Source of the DNA: Amphirosellinia nigrospora
Lineage: Eukaryota; Ascomycota; Sordariomycetes; Xylariales; Xylariaceae
Direction: 5' to 3'
DNA: 64,000 bases
Assembly (NCBI GenBank): GCA_004123355.1
Contig: SCHM01000007.1
Location: forward strand, 372,001 to 436,000
The notes beneath the pieces are model-generated. The model did no database searches. It saw only the letters and a program-made list of their open reading frames with translations, and had not been told where the DNA came from. A program made the position numbers and the translations under genes. Positions 55,763 to 64,000 of this stretch are shown piece by piece (the first letter of the stretch is position 1; every line of letters begins with the position of its first letter).

Positions 55763-58142
55763 TTAATCCGAGAGCCCAGCAATGGTCTTCTCTCCAATTT
55801 CTCTGCCGAGTGACGTCGCCTTGATATTTAGACAGGCACCAGAAACATCAACTTTGACTCGATAGGTGAGAACGCGGTGTGGAGATTCTCTTCCGCCTCG
55901 TTTAGGCAGTTGCTCCACAGGGACTGGAGTTGTCAGATCAATTATGGAAAGCTTCTGAAATTCAGCGGGCTGTGCACGTCTATCCGAATTCTGGTCTCTT
56001 TCTTCGTTTTCCGCCTTTCTTTTTGGAGGCGTCCTAAGTCCGGATCTGTAAATCTCCTCTGAGAATGACGCGAAGCCGATCTGGTCGGCCTCAAAATATC
56101 TTTCGTATTCATATTCTCGGCTTTGGGCCTTCACGCTCTCGCCCTGATCGCGAGTTAGTAGTCTTTTCAATTTAGTAATGACGAACTAGGATACTAACAC
56201 GAAGGATGACCCACTCCATTTGATCTCGAGCGACCCAGCGACCAGTGAATTCATCTGTATCGAAATCATCGACATGGTGAATACGGTTGCTGTGGTATTT
56301 AAAATTAGTGTAACCTCATAGAATGGAGTGTTGACACTGATTTTTCAATTAGCACTTACTTGAAATCCTCCGATTTAACCCATCCATAACTGTACCGAGA
56401 GACATGTGATTCGACTTGGGCTTGATCGCTCGCATGCGCAGCTCCCCATACTAGGACAACCGGAGTCAGTTATAACCACAAGAACGTGGGTTTCTACTGC
56501 AAGAGCTCTAGAATTTTTTTTATTAAAAGCATATCTTGTGGCCTGAAAGTTGCTAAGGCAAGTTGAAAATGGTTTCAAGAGTCACTCACGAACTGCACCT
56601 CGTGCGACGGCGGTCCACCTAGATAGCTGTCAGAAATTTGGAGAGATTACAAATGTAGCACTCTTACGGTCCATCGTTCGCTTCGAAGAGTATCTCGATA
56701 CGGCCCTTATACTGTAGGCGGAGTTTGCGGTAGATGTATTCGCAGCGACCGAAACCTCCGGTCAAAATGATGAACTAAGAAGACATAAGTTAGGTCATAT
56801 ACACTCAAGATACTATTAAATCATACCACAGGCATTATTCCGGTCTTCGTTATAATGGATTCAACTTGTCCTTCCACAAGCTTAGAGATCTTTTCGGATA
56901 CAGAGTTGAAGATATGATTTAAGTCGTTTCTATCCGTTGGCTGATCGTTAGTAATGGTTCCTAAAATCAATGATGTTAATGGGGTAGCAACCCACAGGTC
57001 TAATAGGACACTAGGCCTTCGTTTGCCTTGTGCGCCTAGATCGATACGATAACCTTTTTCTTTTTGGTTATCGTAATATCCATCGTAGTAATTTCGTTTG
57101 ATTTCTTTCTCCCATACAGTACCCAAGATTCTCTTGCGCTCAAGTTCATGCATTTGCTCCCAATACTGAAGAGTGCTATCTTTGCCCTTCGCCTGTCGGA
57201 CTTTCTTTTCGATACAGGCTAGGAACGCTTGATCGAGAAACATTGCACCGCATAGTGCGCCTTCTCCTTCAACGATCTCTTCTAGAACCAGCCGAGGTTG
57301 GGTAGTTTTGACCTTAAGCTGACAAGGTCCTGCGAATCCCGATTTATGTAAGTGCTGTTTGACGCGAGGAAACAGGAAAGGCTACTTACCACAGTACCAC
57401 CACCTAGGTCAGCAATGACACAAGTCTGTTCGGGCTTCAGACCGCCGTATTTACCGTAGCCGTATATTGCCGCGAGAGCTGCGGCCTCTGGCTCAGAGCA
57501 CACAGCATATGTTGTATCCTGGCATCCGGGTCGCTTGTTCAGCATTCCAGCCCTTTTTACTGCACGTTCCATTCGCTGGACTGCGTAATCCTGAAATGGC
57601 AGGCACTGTAATAACGACATGAAAGCTATGGTTGCTGACGAACTGTTGTCCCCAAGCTCTGATAATAATTTCAAGAGCATGCTCCCAAACTTTTGCAAGG
57701 TAATCTGAAATGATGGTACTAACATCTTTTCCAGTCTTCTCGATAATCTGGCGGGCTTGCTCTACGCGTTTCGAATTTCCCAGATGTGACTGTCGGTCAT
57801 TCTCACTAAGCAATAGAAGCTTGAACCAGCGTATGCTCGTGTTGTGTTCAGCAGGAGTATGGTGTCCCCAAGTTATCTTTCCACCCGGTGGGTACGCGAT
57901 ACGGGATGGAACCTTTGGGCAGTCAGCGTTTGCCTCACCAGAGCCCAAGGCTGGCCAGGGCATGATTAGCTGTGGCTTGAGATCACTCAAGTCTTGATTG
58001 TCTGATTTGATGTAGTCATATGCCACGCCGGTGAACCTAGACAAGTTAGCAGCCAGTAGAGCCCTGCTGTGCGCCGTACTTACGTGGTGCCAAAATCGAT
58101 GCCAATGACTATTATGCCACCCCTATTAACTTGAGGCGCCAT
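55763..58142 (-). pseudogene. Hsp70-like (HSPA12-type) ATPase, nearly intact
   Basis: The actin-like ATPase fold of Hsp70 is present without the classical substrate domain, as in fungal HSPA12-like proteins. From ATG 58142 (MAPQVNRGGIIVIGIDFGTT, phosphate loop 1), a 48-base intron leads to FTGVAYDYIKSDNQ, SIRWFKLLLLSEND, FHVVITVPA, then VCSEPEAAALAAIYGYGKYG, VIADLGGGTV (phosphate loop 2), ALCGAMFLDQAF, FILTGGFGRCEYIYRKLRLQ (adenosine loop) and the WTAVARGAV/LWGAA block. Further introns with GT/AG ends can be placed. Two frame lesions are visible: one after VITVPA near 57598 and one after LGGGTVDLVS near 57320. The C-terminus is clean to the stop at 55763. With only two lesions, a sequencing error should be excluded. 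HSPA12-like proteins occur in fungal accessory regions. Confidence 0.75.
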
Positions 58143-58870
58143 ATTGAATCCGATGGTAGATTTCTTGGTGTTGTTTGGAATGTCCTCGGATGAGGGGACT
58201 GCTGGGGTGTGGAGATGGTGTTCTAGTGCTAGTACCTAGGTAATAATCATCAGTTTAGTGGTTTCTGTATAAGAAACGAAAAAAATGATAAGACGGAATA
58301 CGAGAGAGTGAGAATGGAGGTAACGGACTGCGACCTGGAAAAAGGAAAGAAGAATCCAATCTATTATCACCGCGGCATGCAAAATACCTAAGTAGAGAGA
58401 CCGATGTTTAGGTACAAGCCCTATTGTGGTTGCTGTATCTTGGGGTAATGTGACAGGAAGGTAAAATATCGTGAAAGTTCCTATGTGCAATATCCGTGGG
58501 TGGGTTTAAAATGGGTTTGCAAAAAGAAAAACGGGAGGAGAGGTAATGATGAATAGAAGTGGGCTAACTAGGTACCTGATCTATTTTAGCAACTTCCAAC
58601 TTGTATATATAGAGAGGTTTAATCTCACTAGACAGGAAGTTACTAAGCATGGCCAGATAAGTTCATCGAGTATGTAGGAAGGTACCTAACTTAGTATACT
58701 AGGATGCCACCTTCCTGTCTATGCCTACTACCTAGGTACGTCCTTTAGCATACCTACCTACTTAGGTATCAGTAGAGAAACCTGTGAATAATTGAGGCGT
58801 ATTAATAATACTGTATTCGTCACTTCTAAAGGAGGTGCTGAGGCAATCATGCCGGCTATCAACAATCAAA
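58143..58870. other. Intergenic, no gene
   Basis: Upstream of the Hsp70-like gene and downstream of the coiled-coil gene. Several ACCTACCTAGGTA-like short palindromes near 58720-58770. No coding sequence seen. Confidence 0.4.
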
Positions 58871-61081
58871 TTACGCACCGCCAATCATCTGATAGTTCCA
58901 GTCCCAATCCGCCTCATTTTCAGACGGAAGAATGACATCTTGGCCACCTTCGGCTGCCGTCAGTCGGCACTCAAAGTCACCGACGACAGTTAGCCGGATT
59001 GACTCAACTCGCCGAATACCATTGGTGCCAAATTCCAAGACCCACGCGAACACTACCGAACCTGGCAATATAAACACACCAATATCTTGCCCCGGGCAGT
59101 ATCGTGTAGGGACTACGGAGCCGCCGGGGAGATCCACATCTTGTCCTTCGCGACACGGGCTTTCAGTCTCGACCCGTTATCGCTTCCTAAAAGAATAGAC
59201 AGAGCTCCCAGGGGAGTTGTCTGGTCAGACAGCATCCCATCTAGGCGCTGCTCCGTATCACCTACGTCTTGTGGGAATCGTCGGCTAATACACTTACTTG
59301 TTGCCGCAGTCCGAAAGCAACGGCCACGATATTATATTCCGGCGATTCTCCGGCGAGGAGGTCGAGACAAACCCCGATTACATCACGAACGAGAGAGAAA
59401 GGGACCTGCCTAATCACCTCTACGCTTCCGATGAGCCTACGAATTAAGTCGACGGCCTCATCGTCCATTGCCGATTCGCCTACCTTTCCATATAGCCGGA
59501 CAAGAAGTGCCTCGACCGTCATTACCGCCACGGTTGGCGGTGCTACCGTTTGTGACTCCCATTGCTGAATAATGGTCTACGCGCGGTCCTGTCCTGTTAG
59601 CTGGTCGACAACACAACTTACAAAGTCGGCCCGCCCTGCCATCTGTAAGAACGTTAGCCATCGTCCGATTTTCTGTTGGCATCCTGATTGGTCTATGAGG
59701 ATCCGGGACAGTCTTTCTTCGACGGCCTTGTTCGCAGCCAAATCGCTCTGTTGTCGATTCTGGGCTTCTGTTAACGCTAGAGAATTGTTGGCGAGCTCCC
59801 CTCTGACCCGGTTCAGCTCGGAGATAGTCTGGTCCAGCCCCCCTTTGAACTGATTCAACTCGGAGCTGGTGTGGTTCAGCTCCCCTTCAACACGCTCTAG
59901 CTGCCCCTTGATTTGGCCCAAATTCTGGTTGGCCTGCTCTAGTTGCGGCTCAACCTCCTCCTTTTGCCGGCGAATCTCTTCGATTTGCTGGTCCCGTCTT
60001 GCAATAGCTTTCTCGCCTTCACGTATCTGGCGATCCAACTTGGCGGCGTCTTTTTGGGCCGATTCCTTGTCTCGGCGCTTCCTATCGACATCATCCTGGA
60101 GACGAGTGATAGTCGACTTGCTGGATAGCTCCCGCTCCTTGTTGCCGAGATCATTTTCGGCTTTCTCCAATTGCTTGACAGGTTCGTCAAAAGTCTCGGC
60201 AATTCGCGATAGACTCCTGCTGGGCGTCTTCATTGGCCTGCAGAGCGTCCCGCTTCTCCTTAACCAGTTGGGAGATGGCCGCATCCTTTTCGCGACCCTT
60301 ATTCTCCATCTCCCCCATCTTCTCATCTTGCGCTTTTACCTTATCTTCTAGCGCTTTCACATCCTCTTTCAGCCCCTCCCCTTCTGCTCGTTCTCGACGA
60401 GAAGGCCCTGCTGCAGGGGCCCTGCGTACGCGCCTCTCTTTCCAGCGCCTTCTTTCGCTTCTCATCGGCATCTCGGGACGAGGCTCGCGATTCATGCAGC
60501 GACCTTTGTAATGAGGCCACCGATTCTCCCAGTTTGGTACTTCCATCCACCAATTTGAGATTTTCTTTCTCGAAGAGGCCTGAAGTTGCCGAAGGTCTTG
60601 GATCGTCTCTTCCTTGTCCAGCAGGGTCGAGGCCACTTTCTCGGCATCTACGACGCTTGTAAGCATCTCATCTCTTGTATCCTTGGCCTTTCGCTCCTCA
60701 TCCTGCGCCTTGTCTTTCTCATCCCGTGCCTTGTTCCTCTCGTCCCGGGTCTTGTTCCTCTCCATACGGAGGCGACTAATATTGGCCTGTAGATCGGCAT
60801 CCAGGGAGGCTGTCTCCAGGTTCAGCAGAACTACCTTGGTATCATCGGACATATCCCGAATGCGATCTAGAGTCCCTTCCTTCCCGATGACCAGCTTGAG
60901 ATTATTCTCCAACTCTTCATCTTGGTATTTGTCCAAGTCATCGCGCTCTTCCTTGAGCTCGGACGGGCCAGTCGCATCTTCCACCAGGGCGATGAAATTC
61001 AACAGCAAACCACGCCGCTGTTTCAAAACCTCAATTGGATCCTCCAGCTTCTTATTGTTGGCCTCTCCCTTGATAAGCTAG
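58871..61081 (-). pseudogene. Long coiled-coil protein with C-terminal beta domain, unrecognised family
   Basis: Read leftward, a frame from about 61081 begins RRGLLLNFIALVEDATGPSE and DDLDKYQDEELENNLKLVIG, then long heptad-like segments (RLRMERNKTRDERNKARDEK; LEKAENDLGNKERELSSKST; then VEPQLEQANQNLGQIKGQLE). A short globular part follows: ILIDQSGCQQKIGRWLTFLQ, DEAVDLIRRLIGSVEVIRQV, NIVAVAFGLRQQ, with a likely intron near 59280. The last frame is a hydrophobic beta-rich piece, GQDIGVFILPGSVVFAWVLE and RLTVVGDFECRL, ending at 58871. Frame changes occur near 60200-60550, 59575 and 59130. It lies just beyond the chitinase-like gene on the same strand. No domain I can name; filament-like or toxin-like roles would be guesses. 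Confidence 0.5.
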
Positions 61082-61138
61082 GCCGCATTCTTGGATGTTG
61101 GACTTCATTCCAGATGCCACTTGACCCGCGCCACTGTG

Positions 61139-61202
61139 TAGGGTTTGGACTTTTTTACCCAAAACCCAATAACACACCACCCATAAAAACCCAAGTGGGT
61201 GC
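61139..61202. mobile_element. Half copy of the hAT-type MITE
   Basis: TAGGGTTTGGACTTTTTTAC and the following AACCCAATAA(C)ACACCACCCATAAAAACCC match the end of the MITE at 20578-20838 over about 63 bases with few differences. Only one terminus is present. Confidence 0.7.
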
Positions 61203-61342
61203 TGTCAGAGTTAGTGATGTGTGTATATTTGTATCGGTACAATGCTCGTTTGAGGCATTTCTAGTACAAGGTACCTAAGTGGAGGCACTAGCCACTAGTC
61301 AAACCCCAGCGCACTGCCACATATATTAAGTAATCAACAGGG

Positions 61343-62108
61343 CGTAATCTAACGACAAGCTGAGGTTAGCCCACCCCTGTCAACCCGAGCGCAACCGTGC
61401 GTTTTTTGGGTAGATTTGACCCACAGAGTACTTAGACCACACACTCTAGCCACCTAACCTACAGATACTATTTAAAAACACTGCTTTTCAACGCGTACGT
61501 TGTATTCGACGAACGTAATATTTAACAAATATAATAACCTAGTTATAAGCAAAAGCGGCGAAAGCAGCGGCGAAAGCGCGGGCGCGTAGGCGTAGGTATG
61601 TTGGCGTAGGTGTTATGTTGACGTAGGCGTAGGTGTTGACGCGCAGGTGGTGTTGACGCGGCTGTGGCTGGGCTAGTGTGGCTAGGCTAGGGGCAAACTT
61701 GAGTGGCCTGTATGGCCCGTGCGGCTATTGGGCCAGCTATCCTAGCCACCTAGGCCAGCCACACTAGCCACACTAGCCCAGCCACAGCCGCGCCCAACAC
61801 CACCTACGCGTCAACACCTACGCCTACGTCAACATAACACCTACGCCAACATACCTACGCCTACGCGCCCGCGCTTTCGCCGCTGCTTTCGCCGCTTTTG
61901 CTTATAACTAGGTTATTATATTTGTTAAATATTACGTTCGTCGAATACAACGTACGCGTTGAAAAGCAGTGTTTTTAAATAGTATCTGTAGGTTAGGTGG
62001 CTAGAGTGTGTGGTCTAAGTACTCTGTGGGTCAAATCTACCCAAAAAACGCACGGTTACCCTCGGGTTGACAGGGGTAGGATAATCGTCAATTGTGGCAC
62101 AGACCTCC
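61343..62108. mobile_element. Foldback element with long inverted arms, copy 3
   Basis: The left arm (about 61371-61690) and right arm (about 61740-62080) are inverted copies over more than 300 bases: CTGTCAACCCGAG, the TTTTTTGGGTAGATTTGACC block, TCAACGCGTACGTTGTATTC and CGCGGCTGTGGCTGGGCTAG pair across a centre rich in TAGCCACACTAGCC units. Internal tandem GTAGGCGTAGG-type units are present. The right terminus ends GGCACAGACCTCC at 62108, matching the terminus of the MITE at 50447. The left terminus near 61343 is diverged. The interior matches the element at 18.6-19.0 kb. No coding capacity. Confidence 0.7.
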
Positions 62109-62187
62109 GTAGACTCCCACCAAATTGCACCTCTTGTGTTCACTACGACCTCACTCAATTACCCCCGTAGACCAGCCCGAACCCATT

Positions 62188-64000
62188 TCATGCAAACGGG
62201 TTCTTCCAAGAATTGGGTTTATACCGCTCCCACTCGTCGCGGAGTTTCTTGATCTTCTCCAGCAGCGTCTTGAGCGCCGCATTCTCCTCACCTGGCAGCT
62301 CGGCCTGGTTCTCATTGGACTGCGTCACGTAGGCGTCCACAAGGTTCTTGAGGTTATTGTCCATATACCTGACCGCCTTGTCCTTGGTCTCGGCCTGCTG
62401 TTTCATGAACTTGTTCCACTTGCCCTCGAGATCCTTCTTCTGCCACCGACCCCAGGACTTGGCCCCTTGCCCTTGCCCTTGCTTTCGGTCCCAGTTGGGC
62501 ATCTTGACCTCGTCCAGCTCTTTAAGTCGCGCCGCAACCCTCTCGTTCTCCGCCTTGAGACGAGTGTTGATGGTCGGGCCCTGCATGTACTTGAGAGCAG
62601 TCATAACATCCTTAAGGTTCTTGACTGCCCTGTCCGGCTCGGACTGCATGTAGCTGTTCATGGTATCATCGGAGTTGATGGCATTGCGCCCCCACATGCC
62701 TTCTTTAGCCGTGTTGACACCAGTCTCAAGCAGCACTAACTCATTGACGTGCGAGTTGTCGTTGCTCGAGTACACGGGCATGATGTGGTCGATTGGATCT
62801 CGCGTCACACCGTCCAATTCGAACCGCGCGTATCCCGGCACGTTGCGCCATAGCTGGTTTATAGCCTGGCAAAAGCTCTGCTTGGCATTAGGGTCCGTAT
62901 CGGGCCGAAAGCTAAGAAACCCCTAAGTCCCGAACTCTTCGTTCATCTTGTCGAGGAAGATGGCGACCATCTGCAGCTCCAGGATGTGCTCGGTTGCGTA
63001 GAAGTCACTCGCGGGCGTCCGAGGAGTACTCACTGAGATAAAGCCGAAGTCGTTGCACATGCTCGGCTTTTCATGATCGTAAGTCAAGAGATTGGACACT
63101 TTCTGTTAACACAAATCGACTATGTTAGAATGATCTGTCATCTATAGAATCTTAACGTGTCCTAGGAGATGGGGGGGCACTCACGTCATTGAGCGTTGAA
63201 CTCGTCTCATAAGGGGGTGCCTTCAGGTAATACGAAGTACCTTTTGATTTACAAAAGGTCACAGTACGGCCAGTCTCTGTATCTCGTCGGGAAAACCAGT
63301 GTAGGTCGTCAAGGTCGGTTTCATTGCCGGCGATTTCGAGAATGCTGTCTCTCCTCTTCAGGGCGTCCTGTAACTGGGAGGTTTCCCATCCCGAGATAGA
63401 CTCGCACTTTTTTCCTAGACCGGACACTTCTGCGTTGGACAGATGAGACTTCCGACGGGTATGTGGATGAATGGACCAATGGCCCTCTTTTCAAGCGAGC
63501 GCTCGGTCAATGGCAGCCCGGTCTCGGTAGTGGTCTCGTTAAACAGCTGGGGGAAGTGATCATCGAGACTCCGCCTACTAGGACCTCCAGTCGTCAGATC
63601 CGGACATGTTCCCCTGGATAAATGGTGAACTCAGCAGTCCCGGGCAGTGGGTACTTATTGGTGGTCCATTTGAAGCCATCGGCCTTGGCGTAGAGGTCCA
63701 CTCCTGCTTTCGTACCCCAGGTGAAAGGGCAGGAAGCCTGGGTACTGACACCGGCCGCCACATTCACACCGAGCCAGTTATCAGCCGTGACCTGAGCTGT
63801 GAGGGACCCCACGTCCCAACGATCATCAAAGTGGACACCGAACTCGAGAGAGGCGATGGTGCGCCTTAGCGTCACCTTCTGCCAGGACGCCAGCGTAGAA
63901 GGTCGGCGCCAACAGTCCGTTCTTGTTGCCCGTGTCGCCGTACTGGGCATTGTCCGGATTCTCGGGCTTCATCTCGGCCGGGAGTCGGTAGTCGTACTCC
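62188..64000 (-). pseudogene. C-terminal part of a killer-toxin-like GH18 chitinase, runs off the window
   Basis: The family joins LysM/chitin-binding and GH18 chitinase domains to a long C-terminal region; only that C-terminal region lies here. The minus strand carries a beta-rich piece near 63600-63880 (LGVNVAAGVSTQASCPFTWG), then DLDDLHWFSRRDTETGRTVT near 63310. An intron (GTGAGT donor near 63182) follows, then ATEHILELQMVAIFLDKMNE, VPGYARFELDGVTRDPIDHI, SHVNELVLLETGVNTAKEGM and a helical tail ending SWKNPFA at 62188. A stop, TAG at 62923-62925, interrupts after NEEFGT. A frame change lies between 63430 and 63600. The catalytic domain is not in the window. It is described here only as found. 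Confidence 0.65.

Noticed and set aside
61560-61880. CRISPR-like spaced repeats (GTAGGCGTAGG units)
   Set aside because: Units are irregular tandem and inverted copies within a foldback element in a fungal genome; no spacers.

Overview
This window is from a filamentous ascomycete (Pezizomycotina, most likely Sordariomycetes). Introns are short, with GTAAGT/GTGAG donors, CTAAC or CTGAC branch sites and TAG/CAG acceptors. The gene families are fungal: a berberine-bridge-type FAD oxidase, UstYa/DUF3328 proteins, a DUF3435 (FluG-type) tyrosine recombinase, a patatin-like protein with a central zinc finger, an Hsp70-like ATPase and a killer-toxin-like chitinase. Almost every recognisable gene is broken by frameshifts or stop codons, and transposable elements of several classes fill the space between them. 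It reads as a fast-decaying accessory or repeat-rich compartment.

Layout. 435-7735 is a complete but dead Tad-like LINE, flanked by a perfect 14-bp target-site duplication. 8.0-13.7 kb holds an FAD-linked oxidase and two UstYa-like proteins, all decayed; this looks like the remains of a secondary-metabolite (RiPP-type) cluster. 15.4-19.0 kb has copies of one gypsy LTR, a histone H3 pseudogene and a large palindromic element. 19.4-21.3 kb is a pogo/Fot-type transposase split by a hAT-type MITE. 21.7-22.4 kb is a decayed ribosomal protein L10 (uL16) gene. 22.4-26.4 kb contains nothing I can name. 26.8-35.7 kb is a minus-strand chromodomain gypsy element, interrupted in its integrase by a roughly 3.4-kb insert that carries a decayed kinetochore Csm1/Pcs1 gene. 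35.9-41.9 kb stacks three related gypsy gag(-protease) fragments, all lacking reverse transcriptase.

42.0-42.8 kb is an apparently perfect 2 x 355 bp inverted repeat. 44.3-47.2 kb is the patatin-like pseudogene, 48.0-48.7 kb a decayed Ras-type GTPase, and 50.3-50.8 kb two palindromic MITEs. 50.9-52.1 kb is an unrecognised coding region. 52.5-54.9 kb is the DUF3435 recombinase, the protein family that moves the giant fungal Starship elements. 55.8-58.1 kb is the Hsp70-like gene. 58.9-61.1 kb is a long coiled-coil gene. 61.3-62.1 kb is a foldback element, and 62.2-64.0 kb is the C-terminal part of the killer-toxin-like chitinase, which runs off the window.

The strongest candidates for an unusual system are three. 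First, the DUF3435 recombinase with patatin-like and other cargo-like genes beside it may be a Starship relic. Second, decayed, intron-bearing copies of four otherwise core genes (H3, RPL10, Csm1/Pcs1, Ras) lie within about 32 kb. Third, a foldback MITE family has three members here. Because single-base indels are so frequent, assembly or sequencing error should be excluded for the less damaged genes (FAD oxidase, Hsp70-like) before calling them dead.
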